The translations under genes and the position numbers were made by a program. A stretch of DNA of 48,378 nt from an uncultured Coriobacteriia bacterium (lineage in GTDB: Bacteria; Actinomycetota; Coriobacteriia; Coriobacteriales; Eggerthellaceae). The stretch's first letter is position 1, and every line of letters starts with the position of its first letter. This document shows, in pieces, positions 36,071-44,790 of the stretch. Below the pieces are notes generated by a model. The model was given only the letters and a program-made list of their open reading frames with translations, searched no databases and was not told the origin of the DNA. The stretch lies in assembly GCA_949288145.1 (NCBI GenBank), contig CASEJD010000131.1, forward strand, positions 1-48,378. The letters are read 5' to 3'.

Positions 36071-36099
36071 ATTATAGGGACGCTCTCCTGGTTTCGCAA
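36071..36099 (-). promoter_or_regulatory. Promoter of the tRNA-His/tRNA-Lys operon
   Basis: TTGCGA (36099-36094), 17-bp spacer and perfect TATAAT (36076-36071) on the minus strand. The predicted start is about 9 nt upstream of tRNA-His. Confidence 0.85.
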
Positions 36100-36310
36100 C
36101 CCCCTTTCCCGAAAAATTTCTGGGAAAGTTGGCTTCACGCGCGCGACCTGGCATTTTACGCGATTTCATACGGCAAACCAGTCGCCAGTCCTCTTCAGGC
36201 CCCTTCATTCTGTTTCTTTCAAGCCTCTGCCCCAGGAGAAGAGGCTTCGCGCGCGCAAGCGGGTAAAATAGAAGCTGAAACTCGGATATTGCACGCATTG
36301 GAGACATCGT

Positions 36311-38347
36311 TTGGAAGCATTCACCCTCATCCTGCTCTTGCTCGCCGCCGTCCTGGTGTCGTCGGTCCTCGACCAGCTGGTCCCGCGCGTCTCGGCGCCG
36401 CTCATCCAGATCGCCCTCGGCTTCATCGTCGCCGTGCTCGCGGTCACGCCGCTGCAGTTCTCCGTCGACCCGGACCTGTTCCTCGTCCTGTTCATCGCCC
36501 CGCTGCTCTTCGACGAGGCGAAGCGCGCCGACAAGGGCAGCCTGTGGAAGAACAAGCGCTCTATCGCCTCGCTCGCCATCGGGCTCGTGCTCGCCATCGT
36601 CCTTGCCGTCGGCTTCGTGACCAACGCGCTTATCCCCTCTATCCCGCTTGCCGCTGCGTTCGCGCTCGGCGCGGCGCTCGGCCCCACGGACGCCGTGGCA
36701 GTCTCCGCCATGAAGAAGGAGATCAAGCTCACTGAACGCCAGGAGGCCCTCCTGGGCGGCGAGTCGCTCATCAACGACGCGTCGGGCATCGTGTCGTTCC
36801 AGTACGCCATCGCCGCCGTGACCACCGGCACGTTCTCCATCCTCGACGCCGGCGTCACCTTCGTGGAAGAATTTCTGGGCGGCATCCTGCTGGGCCTTGT
36901 GCTCGGCGCGGCGCTCACGTGGCTCATGCGCAAGATCCGCAGCCTTGGCCTCGACAACAACACGTTCCACGTCCTGTTCGAGGTCTTCACGCCGTTCATC
37001 ATCTTCCTGTTCGGCGACGCCATCCACGTGAGCGGCATCCTCGCGGTCGTCGCGGCGGGCTTGGTCATCTCGTTCACGCCACGCCGCATCGGCCCCGTCC
37101 AATCGCACTACAGCATCGTCTCCTCGAGCGTGTGGCGCGTGCTGGCGTACACGCTCAACGGCATCGTCTTCGTGCTGCTGGGCATGCAGCTGCCCATGGC
37201 CATGACCTCCACCTGGACCGACCACACCATCAGCAACGAATGGCTGCTCATGACGGTGGCGGTGCTCACCGCCGTGCTCACGCTCGTGCGCTTCGTCTGG
37301 GTGCTGTGCATGGAGCTCCTGCACCACGACCGCGTGACCGGGCAGCGGCCGAAGCTTTCCGGCGCGCTTGTCCGCGACGCCGCCGTCACCACGCTCGCCG
37401 GACCGAAGGGCGCCATCACGCTCTCCATCGCGTTCACCATCCCGGTGTTCCTCTCGTCGAGCGGCGACTACTTCCCCCAGCGCGACGTCATCATCTTCCT
37501 CGCGTCCGGCGTCATCGTGTGCACCCTGCTCTTGGCGAACTTCGTCGTGCCGTTCATCGCACCGAAGCGCGCCGTGGACACGCAGGCCGCCGAGCGCGTC
37601 GCGCTCGTGAACATCGAGATCCTGCGCACCGTCATCGAGGAGCTCACGCGCCAGCAGACGCCAGAGAACAAGGCGGCCACGCGAACGGTCATCCGCTCGT
37701 ACAATGCGCGCATCGCCCGCCTGCAGCAGAGCAACGACCTTGACACCGAGCCGCGCGAGGCGCTGCGCATCAAGATCCTGCGCGCCCAGCAGAACCACGC
37801 GCTGCATCGCATCGAGGCGAACGACCTCGACCCGGTCATCGGCTACCGCTACATCCAGCGCCTCGGACAGATGCAGAACTTCATCAAGCACCGCACCGAC
37901 AACAGCTGGCTTGTCCGCAACGCGCTGCGCCATCTGCGCATCACGCTGAGCGTCCTCTGGCGCAGCCTGCTCGAGAAGGTCCCGGGCGCGAGCACCACCG
38001 AGCGCTCGGACGTCATCCACGAGCTCACCGTGGAGGGCGAGCAGATTGCCGTGGACTTGTTGCGCGGCGAGATGGAGCTGCCGAATTTCAAGGCCGAGAC
38101 CATCGGCTCGCTGCTCGTCGAGCACGAGAACATCCTGCGCACGCTCAAGACCGCGAAGGCGAGCCCGAGCATCACCACCATCGCGCGCGTCACCGACAAG
38201 GCCGTCGACATCGAGCGCGAGGCCTTGGGCATGGAGCTCGAGCTCATCCACGACGCGTACGAAGACGAGCGCCTCACCCGCGCCGAGGCGAAGAAGCTGC
38301 GCGAGTCCGTCCACCTGATGCAGCTGGACCTGGAAGACCGCGTGTAG
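36311..38347 (+). CDS. CPA1-family Na+/H+ antiporter
   Basis: A 678-residue monovalent cation/proton antiporter of the NhaP/CPA1 type. About 12 helices (1-420) carry the transport-site residues: T126-D127 in GPTDAVAVSA and N155-D156 in GESLINDASGI. After the last helix (about 415) a long cytoplasmic, highly charged helical region of about 260 residues follows. It contains repeated Arg/Glu-rich heptad-like stretches and may regulate activity by pH or oligomerisation. It starts at TTG 36311, with TTGGAGA upstream. An AAGCCTCT/AGAGGCTT hairpin (about 36228-36250) lies in the leader or promoter area. Exports Na+ or K+ in exchange for H+; ion preference cannot be read from the sequence. Confidence 0.92.
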   Translation: MEAFTLILLLLAAVLVSSVLDQLVPRVSAPLIQIALGFIVAVLAVTPLQFSVDPDLFLVLFIAPLLFDEAKRADKGSLWKNKRSIASLAIGLVLAIVLAVGFVTNALIPSIPLAAAFALGAALGPTDAVAVSAMKKEIKLTERQEALLGGESLINDASGIVSFQYAIAAVTTGTFSILDAGVTFVEEFLGGILLGLVLGAALTWLMRKIRSLGLDNNTFHVLFEVFTPFIIFLFGDAIHVSGILAVVAAGLVISFTPRRIGPVQSHYSIVSSSVWRVLAYTLNGIVFVLLGMQLPMAMTSTWTDHTISNEWLLMTVAVLTAVLTLVRFVWVLCMELLHHDRVTGQRPKLSGALVRDAAVTTLAGPKGAITLSIAFTIPVFLSSSGDYFPQRDVIIFLASGVIVCTLLLANFVVPFIAPKRAVDTQAAERVALVNIEILRTVIEELTRQQTPENKAATRTVIRSYNARIARLQQSNDLDTEPREALRIKILRAQQNHALHRIEANDLDPVIGYRYIQRLGQMQNFIKHRTDNSWLVRNALRHLRITLSVLWRSLLEKVPGASTTERSDVIHELTVEGEQIAVDLLRGEMELPNFKAETIGSLLVEHENILRTLKTAKASPSITTIARVTDKAVDIEREALGMELELIHDAYEDERLTRAEAKKLRESVHLMQLDLEDRV

Positions 38348-38416
38348 GCATCGCGAGCGCGCTCCAGCCCCGGCCTCACGCTTCCGCGCATGCTCTCCCC
38401 TCTCTCCGGAACGCAC

Positions 38417-38450
38417 GAAGCCCCCGGCGAACGCCGAGGGGCTTCTTCGT
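38417..38450 (+). terminator. Intrinsic terminator after the antiporter (convergent with argS)
   Basis: GAAGCCCC / GGGGCTTC with inner GGCG/CGCC arm, followed by TTCGT. It lies in the short gap between convergent genes and might act in both directions. Confidence 0.75.
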
Positions 38451-38481
38451 CAGCAGGCTGTTCTGAACGCCGTGCGTCAGG

Positions 38482-40209
38482 CTACATCTGGACAGGCGCG
38501 GAGACGCCGAGCAGGCCGAGCGCCTGCGCAAGGTTGATGCGGGCGGCGTCCGCCAGGTACAGGCGCGCCGTCTGCAGCTTCTCGTCCTCCACGAGGACGT
38601 GGCAGTTCGTGTAGAACTGGTGGAACAGAGAAGCGAGGTCCTGGCAGTAGTGCGTCATGCGGAACGGAGCGCGGTCGCGCGCCGCCTGCGCCACGAGCTC
38701 GCCGAAATCGCTCATCTTGCGCAGCAGCGCGATCTCCGCCGGATCGGTCAGGACGGAGAGGTCCGCGTCTTCGGGGACAATCTTCGCCACGAGCTCATCC
38801 ATGGTCATCTGGCCGGCCTTCACGGCCTCAGCGTCCGCCGGGTCCGCCGCCTTGCGTAGGATGGAGCAGATGCGCGCGTGCGCGTACTGCACGTAGTACA
38901 CCGGGTTGGAGGCGTCCTTCTTCTTCGCCACCTCGATGTCGAAGTCGATGGGCTGGTCGCTCGAGCGCGAGAGCATCAGGAAGCGGGTGGCGTCCACGCC
39001 GACTTCGTCCATGAGCTCCTTGAACGTGACCATCTCGCCCGTGCGCTTGCTCATGCGGACGGCCTCGCCGTCGCGGAACAGGTTCACGAGCTGGCCCAGG
39101 ACCACTTCGAGCGCGCCCGGGCGGCCCCATGCGGCGAGCATGGCCTCGCAGCGCTTCACGTAGCCGTGGTGGTCGGCGCCCCAAATGTCAATGAGGTGGT
39201 CGGCGCCGCGCTGCAGCTTGTCGTAGTGGTACGCCACGTCGCTCATGAAGTACGTCATCTCGCCGTTCGCCTTGATGAGCACGCGGTCCTTCTCGTCGTC
39301 GAAAGCGGTGGAGCGGAACCAGACGGCGCCGTCCTGCTCGAAGACGTAGCCCTTCTCGCGCATGGCGGCAAGGGCGCGGTCGACCGCCGTCTCGCCGTTC
39401 TCGTCCGGCACGTACAGGCTGCGCTCGGAGAACCACGTGTCGAAGGTGGTGCCGAAGGTGCCGAGCGTCTCCTTCATGTTATCGAGCATCTGCTTGTAGC
39501 CGATCTCGCGGAACGCGACGATGCGGTCCTCGTCGGAGACGTCAACCCACTTGTCGCCGTCGACGTCGATGATGGTCTGGGCAATGTCCTTCACGTAGCC
39601 GCCGCCGTAGCAGTTCTCCGGCATCTCAACGTCATGGCCGAGCGCCTGCAAGTATCGCACGGAGATGGACATGCCGAAGATGTCCATCTGGGTGCCGTGG
39701 TCGTTGATGTAGAACTCCTCCGAGACCTCATAGCCCGCATGGCGCATCACGCGCGCCATGGCGTCGCCCAGGGCGGCCCAGCGGCCATGGCCCACGTGCA
39801 TGGGGCCCGTGGGATTGGCGGAGACGTACTCAAGGTTCACCTTGCGCTGCGCCTCGGGAGCCTCGCTCTTGCCGTACTCCCCTTTCTCGGTGTGGATGGC
39901 GCGCGCAACGTTTTGGAACGTGGCCGGGGACAGCGTGAAGTTGATGAAGCCGGGGCCGGCGATGTCGACCTTCGACAGCAGCTCGGTCTCGGGCAGGTGG
40001 TCGACGACGATCTGCGCGATCTCGCGCGGGTTCTTCTTCGCCTGCTTCGCGAGGCGCATGGCGACGGTGGACGCCCAATCGCCGTTGGACTCGTCGCGCG
40101 GGCGCTCCAACGCCGCAGGGGGCACCGTCTCAAGCGTGAGGGCACCGTCCTCGATGGCGCTCTGCAGCGCCTCGTTGACTACCTGTTCGAGTTGTTCGCG
40201 AATCTGCAT
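38482..40209 (-). CDS. argS: Arginyl-tRNA synthetase
   Basis: A class I synthetase charging tRNA-Arg, 575 residues. The N-terminal Add-1 domain (1-110) recognises the tRNA D-loop. The HIGH motif is HVGH (138-141) within ANPTGPMHVGHGRWAALGD, and MSKRTGEMVTF is the KMSKS-equivalent. The C-terminal DALR anticodon-binding domain ends with ALGLLGVSAPVQM, typical of the family. ATG at 40209. A GTAGAATTCTAC palindrome (40244-40255) containing a possible -10 (TAGAAT) lies just upstream. It sits next to the arginine deiminase operon but is separated from it by terminators, so the proximity may or may not be functional. Confidence 0.97.
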   Translation of the reverse strand: MQIREQLEQVVNEALQSAIEDGALTLETVPPAALERPRDESNGDWASTVAMRLAKQAKKNPREIAQIVVDHLPETELLSKVDIAGPGFINFTLSPATFQNVARAIHTEKGEYGKSEAPEAQRKVNLEYVSANPTGPMHVGHGRWAALGDAMARVMRHAGYEVSEEFYINDHGTQMDIFGMSISVRYLQALGHDVEMPENCYGGGYVKDIAQTIIDVDGDKWVDVSDEDRIVAFREIGYKQMLDNMKETLGTFGTTFDTWFSERSLYVPDENGETAVDRALAAMREKGYVFEQDGAVWFRSTAFDDEKDRVLIKANGEMTYFMSDVAYHYDKLQRGADHLIDIWGADHHGYVKRCEAMLAAWGRPGALEVVLGQLVNLFRDGEAVRMSKRTGEMVTFKELMDEVGVDATRFLMLSRSSDQPIDFDIEVAKKKDASNPVYYVQYAHARICSILRKAADPADAEAVKAGQMTMDELVAKIVPEDADLSVLTDPAEIALLRKMSDFGELVAQAARDRAPFRMTHYCQDLASLFHQFYTNCHVLVEDEKLQTARLYLADAARINLAQALGLLGVSAPVQM

Positions 40210-40375
40210 GGTACCTGTCTTTCATCTTGGCGGTTCGTGTCCGTAGAATTCTACCATTCCCCGGAGCGGCGCCACCCCAAGCTACCCCTTTTGTGCACGC
40301 GAACAATTTTCAGATAGATGATGCGGTGCGGACGGCCATTCAGTGTGCACGCGATGCTCGCGCTGAAAACCGAAA

Positions 40376-40440
40376 GGCCCTGCCGAAAACGCGACAGGGC
40401 CCAGCAAAGAGGAAGGCCGACCACGGCGGTCGGCCTTCCT
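40376..40440 (-). terminator. Tandem terminator hairpins after arcC
   Basis: Two stems in succession: GGAAGGCCGACC / GGTCGGCCTTCC (40410-40440) with CTCTTT on its minus-strand side, and GGCCCTG / CAGGGCC (40376-40401) with TTTCGG. They separate arcC from argS. Confidence 0.75.
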
Positions 40441-40486
40441 TGAGTGCAGTATCGCAGCAAGTGCGATAACGCGAATGTGCGAGATT

Positions 40487-41425
40487 TTACGCGGTGATGA
40501 CGGTGCCCGTCTCGCCAGCCAGAGCGTCCTTGGCGCGCTCGAGGGAGGTGATGAGGGCCTTGCCCTCCGGGTTCGCCTTCACGTAGTTGAGGCAAGCCTC
40601 GACCTTCGGGAGCATGGAGCCCTTGGCGAACTGGCCCTCGGCCATGTACTGCTCGGCCTCGGCGATCGTCATGGAAGCGAGCTCCTGCTGATCCGGCTTG
40701 TTGAAGTTGATGCAGACGCGGTCAACAGCGGTCAGGATGACGAGCATGTCAGCCTTAGCCTCGCCGGCGAGCAGAGCGGCGGAGCGGTCCTTGTCGATAA
40801 CGGCCGGAACGCCCTTGTAGCCGCCGTCCTCCTCGATGACCGGGATGCCGCCGCCACCGGTGGAGATGACGGTCATGCCCTGCTCAACGAGAGCGTTGAT
40901 GGTGTCGAGCTCCGCGATGCGGATCGGCTGCGGAGAAGCGACAACCCAACGCCAGCCGCGGCCAGCGTCCTCGACGTACTTGTTGCCCGTCTCCTCCATG
41001 AGCTTCTTGGCCTCTTCCTCGGTGAAGAAGGCGCCAACCGGCTTGGTCGGATCCTGGAACGCCGGGTCATCAGCGGACACGACGGTCTGGGTGATGATGG
41101 AAGCGCAGGGCTTGTTGATGCCGCGCTTGGCCAGCTCGCGCTGGATGGCCTGCTGCAGGTGATAACCGATGTAACCCTGGCTCATGGCGCCGCACTCGGG
41201 GAACGGGATGGACGGGGTGCCGCCGACCTTGGTGGCGGAGTTGTCCGTCGCGACCTTGATCATGCCGACCTGGGGGCCGTTGCCGTGGGTGACGATGACG
41301 TCATAGCCCTCTTCGATGAGGTCAACGATCGGGGCAGCCGTGTTGTGAACGAGCTCGAGCTGCTCCTCCGGGGTGTTGCCGAGAGCGTTGCCGCCCAGGG
41401 CGATTACAAGACGCTTGTTTGCCAT
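40487..41425 (-). CDS. arcC: Carbamate kinase
   Basis: Last step of the arginine deiminase pathway: carbamoyl phosphate + ADP gives ATP + NH3 + CO2. 312 residues. Amino-acid kinase fold landmarks are the N-terminal VIALGGNALG (6-16), THGNGPQVG (about 46-54), STGGGGIPVI, and AVIDKDRSAALLA with the catalytic Lys/Asp region. ATG follows AAAGGAG. It is third gene of arcA-arcB-arcC on the minus strand, but a strong terminator-like hairpin lies between arcB and arcC (41468-41505), so its expression is probably lower or uses another promoter. Confidence 0.97.
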   Translation of the reverse strand: MANKRLVIALGGNALGNTPEEQLELVHNTAAPIVDLIEEGYDVIVTHGNGPQVGMIKVATDNSATKVGGTPSIPFPECGAMSQGYIGYHLQQAIQRELAKRGINKPCASIITQTVVSADDPAFQDPTKPVGAFFTEEEAKKLMEETGNKYVEDAGRGWRWVVASPQPIRIAELDTINALVEQGMTVISTGGGGIPVIEEDGGYKGVPAVIDKDRSAALLAGEAKADMLVILTAVDRVCINFNKPDQQELASMTIAEAEQYMAEGQFAKGSMLPKVEACLNYVKANPEGKALITSLERAKDALAGETGTVITA

Positions 41426-41467
41426 TTTCTCTCCTTTAGTAAACAGCGAACGTCACGTACTGACGAT

Positions 41468-41505
41468 GAAAAACGGGAGGATGCGCGCGGTGCGCGCGCA
41501 TCCTC
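41468..41505 (-). terminator. Terminator-like hairpin between arcB and arcC
   Basis: GAGGATGCGCGCG / CGCGCGCATCCTC (41477-41505), 13 bp with a 3-nt loop, then CCGTTTTTC on the minus strand. Strong enough for real or partial termination inside the operon. Confidence 0.7.
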
Positions 41506-41527
41506 GAGAAAACATGAGAGCCGGGGC

Positions 41528-42523
41528 TTAGCTCAGGGTCGCGTACATGACGGCCTTGATGGTGTGCATGCGGTTCTCGGCCTCGTCGAAGACCTTGGAC
41601 TGCTTGGACTCGAAGACCGTGTCCTCGACCTCCATCTCGGTGACGCCGAAGCGCTCAGCGATGTCGGCACCGATGGTGGTGTTGGTGTCGTGGAAGGACG
41701 GCAGGCAGTGCAGGAAGATCGCGGACGGATCAGCCTTGGCCATGACAGCCTCGGTCACGCGGTACGGCTCAAGCAGGCGGATGCGCTCAGCCCAAACCTC
41801 GTCCGGCTCGCCCATGGACACCCAAACGTCAGCGTAGATGACGTGAGCGCCCGTGACGGCCTCGTCGATGGACTCGGTGGTCTTGACCGTGGAGCCGTTC
41901 TCGGCAGCGATGGCCTGGCAGGTCTCGATCAGCTCGGCGTCGGGCATGTTCTCCTTCGGGCCGCAAGCCACGAAGTTAACGCCCAGCTTGGAGCAGACGA
42001 CCATCAGGGAGCGAGCAACGTTGTTGGCGGCGTCGCCCATGAAGACGAAGGTCTTGCCCTTGATGTCGTAGTTGAAGTTCTCCTGCATGGTCAGGATGTC
42101 AGCGAGCATCTGGGTCGGATGCCACTCGGTGGTCAGGCCGTTCCACACCGGGACGCCAGCGTTGTTGGCCAGCTCCTCGACGTCGGTCTGAGCAAAGCCG
42201 CGGAACTCGATGCCGTCGTAGAAGCGGCCGAGAACGCGAGCGGTGTCCTCGATGGACTCCTTCTTGCCCATCTGGGAAGAGCCCGGATCCAGGTAGGTGA
42301 CGCCCATGCCAAGGTCCATGGCGCCGACCTCGAAGGCGCAGCGGGTGCGCGTGGAGGTCTTCTGGAACAGGAGGACGATGTTCTTGCCCTCGAGGTAACG
42401 GTGCGGAACGCCAGCGCGCTTCATGTCCTTGAAGTTCTTAGCGAGCTTCAGGAGGTACTCGATCTCCTCGGTGGAGAAGTCCAGAAGACGCAGGAAGTGG
42501 CGTCCGGAGAGGGAAGTAGGCAT
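41528..42523 (-). CDS. arcB: Ornithine carbamoyltransferase, catabolic type
   Basis: Second step of the arginine deiminase pathway: citrulline + phosphate gives ornithine + carbamoyl phosphate. 331 residues. The carbamoyl-phosphate site is STRTR (57-61), HPTQ lies at 135-138, the ornithine SMG loop at 236-238 and HCLP at 272-275. The long C-terminus ([23 protein letters not shown]) is typical of catabolic enzymes. Assignment as catabolic arcB rather than anabolic argF rests on its place between arcA and arcC. ATG at 42523 follows GAAAGGAAC. Confidence 0.95.
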   Translation of the reverse strand: MPTSLSGRHFLRLLDFSTEEIEYLLKLAKNFKDMKRAGVPHRYLEGKNIVLLFQKTSTRTRCAFEVGAMDLGMGVTYLDPGSSQMGKKESIEDTARVLGRFYDGIEFRGFAQTDVEELANNAGVPVWNGLTTEWHPTQMLADILTMQENFNYDIKGKTFVFMGDAANNVARSLMVVCSKLGVNFVACGPKENMPDAELIETCQAIAAENGSTVKTTESIDEAVTGAHVIYADVWVSMGEPDEVWAERIRLLEPYRVTEAVMAKADPSAIFLHCLPSFHDTNTTIGADIAERFGVTEMEVEDTVFESKQSKVFDEAENRMHTIKAVMYATLS

Positions 42524-42558
42524 ACTACGTGTTCCTTTCTACACGAAAGCGGTCTATC

Positions 42559-42608
42559 GGAAACCATGGTTTCCTTTCAAGCCCCCAGCCTGCACCCACT
42601 GGGAGCTT
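42559..42608 (-). promoter_or_regulatory. Palindrome and hairpin between arcA and arcB
   Basis: GGAAACCATGGTTTCC (42559-42574) is a perfect 16-bp palindrome. Beside it AAGCCCCCAG / CTGGGAGCTT (42579-42608) forms a 10-bp stem with one wobble pair in RNA. No U-tract follows. Likely roles are mRNA processing or stability; an operator is possible. Confidence 0.5.
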
Positions 42609-42649
42609 GAATGCGAGATGAATGTGCGGCGTGAGCAGAGACCAGGGGC

Positions 42650-43885
42650 TTAGAGGTCTTCGCGCTCGAACGGCATGCTCATGCAGCGTGGGCCGCCACG
42701 GCCGCGGGACAGCTCTGCCGACGGGACGACCAGCAGGCGCAGGCCTTCCTTGTCGAGCAGCTCGTTGGTGACGCTGTTGCGCTGGTAGACGCAGATGACG
42801 CCCGGAGCGACGGCCAGCGTGTTGGAGCCGTCGTTCCACTGCTCACGAGCAGCAGCGATCGGGTCGCCGCCACCGCAGGGGATGAGGCGGACGCCGTCAA
42901 CGCCGGTGGCGTACTCGAGGATGTGCTCGAGGGAGTCAGTGTGCTCCTTGATAGCGATCTCGCCTTCCTTCGCGCCGCGGGTGAGCTCCCAGACGCGCAG
43001 GGTGCCCATGATGGCGGGATGGATGGTGAACTTGTCGATGTCGATCTGGGTGAACACCGTGTCAAGATGCATCATGGCGCGGTTGTTCGGGATGTCGAAC
43101 GCGAAGATGCGCTCGATCTCGCAGCCCTCGGTCTTCCAGAAGATGTTCTGGGCGATCTGGTCGATGGCCGCAGCCTGGGTGCGCTGCGAAACGCCGATGG
43201 CCAGCGAGGTGCGGGACAGGTTCAGGATGTCGCCGCCCTCGATGTGGTAGGTGGCGCCGCGGTCGTACCACAGCGGCGTGCCAGCGTAGTCCTTGTGATA
43301 CTCGAACAGGTACTTGCCGTAGAGGGTCTCGCGGTTACGCGTGACGGAGTACATGCGGTTCAGGCTCACGCCGGTGCCGATGCAGGCGAACGGGTCGCGC
43401 TGGAAGTAGAGGTTCGGCATCGGGTCGATGACCAGGTCGCTGTCGTCGTCGCCGGCGGCCAGGGCAGCCAGGGTGGAGCCCTTCGGCAGCTCGACCTCGG
43501 ACTTGGCAAGGCCTGCGATGGTCTTGTTCACGAACTCCAGGTTGTCCTCGATGGACTCGAGCTTCTCGCGGGCAGCCTGCACGTAGGCAGGGTTCACGAT
43601 GCCAGCTTCAGCCAGGTACTCGTCCAGGAACTGGGCGCGGAGTTCCGGCTTCTCGTCGAAGATTTCCGCCACCATCTTCTCGATGTAGACGACTTCGACG
43701 CCCTCGCCGCGCATGAGCTCGGCGAACGTGTCGTGCTCTTGCTGCGCGACCTCCAGGAATGGAACGTCGTCAAAGAGCAGTCGTTCCAGCTCGAACGGCG
43801 GCAGATTCAGCAGCTCATCGCCGGGACGATGAAGGCAGACCTTCTTCAACTTCCCGATCTCGCTGGTTACATGGATACCGCTCAA
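42650..43885 (-). CDS. arcA: Arginine deiminase
   Basis: First step of the pathway: arginine + water gives citrulline + ammonia, yielding energy and acid resistance. 411 residues. The catalytic cysteine is C401 in GGPRCMSMP. Other active-site markers are MPNLYFQRDPFACIG, HIEGGD and MHLDTVFTQ, with the catalytic His in the last. It starts at TTG 43885 behind AAAGGAGGG. It is first gene of the arc operon, and the AT-rich upstream region (43990-44215) carries several dyads. Relative to the family nothing is missing. Confidence 0.97.
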   Translation of the reverse strand: MSGIHVTSEIGKLKKVCLHRPGDELLNLPPFELERLLFDDVPFLEVAQQEHDTFAELMRGEGVEVVYIEKMVAEIFDEKPELRAQFLDEYLAEAGIVNPAYVQAAREKLESIEDNLEFVNKTIAGLAKSEVELPKGSTLAALAAGDDDSDLVIDPMPNLYFQRDPFACIGTGVSLNRMYSVTRNRETLYGKYLFEYHKDYAGTPLWYDRGATYHIEGGDILNLSRTSLAIGVSQRTQAAAIDQIAQNIFWKTEGCEIERIFAFDIPNNRAMMHLDTVFTQIDIDKFTIHPAIMGTLRVWELTRGAKEGEIAIKEHTDSLEHILEYATGVDGVRLIPCGGGDPIAAAREQWNDGSNTLAVAPGVICVYQRNSVTNELLDKEGLRLLVVPSAELSRGRGGPRCMSMPFEREDL

Positions 43886-44624
43886 TGTAACCCTCCTTTT
43901 TCAATATGCATTTTCTCCTTTTCGCCCGGCACGCCCTCTCCAGTCGGCGCAGACCGAACGTAGTCTCACCATTGCACGCCGGGGGTACAAAATCAACTAT
44001 CAAAAAATACCGGATAATAAATTCCGGCAAATTCACGCATTTTTTCGGCGGGTGGCAGTTGACTTTTTCGAAATCGCCCTTCGAGCAGACAGTAATTTGA
44101 CGGAAAGATTACAGATTCTTTGCCCAGTTAAACCGGGTATTTTAGCAGTAATTCGATCGAGCGCAATCTTCCTCGCTTCCCGTTTTGCATAAAGCTGTAT
44201 GATGATGCAAAACCTCCCGCACGGACCGCGCAACTCCCCTTTCGACGCGGCGCGGAGGTCGTCTCCAGCCGGTTGTGTCGCAACCTGCTGCGCTCGTTGC
44301 AGCCATGACCGCGTTTTACCACGTCAGATGATAATCGCGTGCTTCAGGCAGCTCTGGTGAGCTCGTCGGTATATGATGCGTGCCACGGAAGGAAGCCGGA
44401 ACGAAAAACCAACGACCTACCGCGGCTTGGATGCACAGCTGGCTTCCTCTGGTTCGAAAGCCCCGCGCGAGCGGGGCTTTCTTGCGCTTGTCGTCCATCG
44501 CGCGCGGCATAGTCCGCGCACCACCCGAGCGCACGGTCCCTGGCGCGTCGTTGCCAGACCGCCCATGTCCCGGTAGAATTCTCGAATGCGCGCGCATTCC
44601 ACCTCGCGCTGCGCTTTCCCATTC
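43886..44624. other. arc control region and gene-free stretch
   Basis: No protein gene is seen. The AT-rich part near arcA has three dyads: CCGGATAATAAATTCCGG (44010-44027), CCCAGTTAAACCGGG (44123-44137, near-perfect 15-bp), and GTTTTGCAT / ATGCAAAAC (44182-44190 and 44205-44213, perfect 9-bp arms). On the minus strand TTGCCG with TATTTT 15 bp on brackets the first dyad and could be the arcA promoter. The right-hand part holds a possible small RNA (44378-44480) and a terminator. Confidence 0.55.
44378..44483 (+). ncRNA. Candidate small structured RNA ending in an intrinsic terminator
   Basis: A TATATGAT -10-like box (44370-44377) precedes about 100 nt that can close with AGGAAGCC (44390-44397) and GGCTTCCT (44441-44448). 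A perfect terminator follows: AAAGCCCCGC / GCGGGGCTTT (44457-44480), then CTT. There is no gene directly upstream on this strand, so the terminator needs a transcript to end. No -35 box and no known RNA family are recognised. Confidence 0.35.
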
Positions 44625-44700
44625 GCGCCCATGGCTCAACGGATAGAGCATCGGACTTCTAATCCGACGGTTGCAGGTTCGAGTCCTGCTGGGCGCGCCA
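44625..44700 (+). tRNA. tRNA-Arg (anticodon UCU)
   Basis: Acceptor GCGCCCA / TGGGCGC, G73 and encoded CCA. The anticodon stem TCGGA/TCCGA encloses CTTCTAA, giving UCU. The T-arm is GCAGGTTCGAGTCCTGC. Confidence 0.95.
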
Positions 44701-44709
44701 GAGAACACG

Positions 44710-44741
44710 AAGGCCACCGGCTTGCCCCGGTGGCCTTTTCG
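44710..44741 (+). terminator. Intrinsic terminator after tRNA-Arg
   Basis: AAGGCCACCGG / CCGGTGGCCTT followed by TTTTCG. Confidence 0.85.
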
Positions 44742-44754
44742 TCTCGCGAACAAG

Positions 44755-44783
44755 AAAGCCGCCGGATTTGCTCCGACGGCTTT
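44755..44783 (-). terminator. Intrinsic terminator of secA
   Basis: AAAGCCG(T/C)CGG paired stem with CTTTCTTG on the minus strand, 7 nt after the secA stop. Confidence 0.75.
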
Positions 44784-44790
44784 CGCTGTC

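Noticed and set aside
40292-40354. TGTGCACGCGA direct repeat (40292 and 40344) upstream of argS
   Set aside because: Only 11 bases, two copies 52 bp apart and no symmetry; too weak to call a regulatory site.
44378-44456. SRP (4.5S) RNA
   Set aside because: GGAAGGAAGC is reminiscent of the SRP tip, but the paired CC before the GGAA loop and the AGCAG internal-loop bases are missing.
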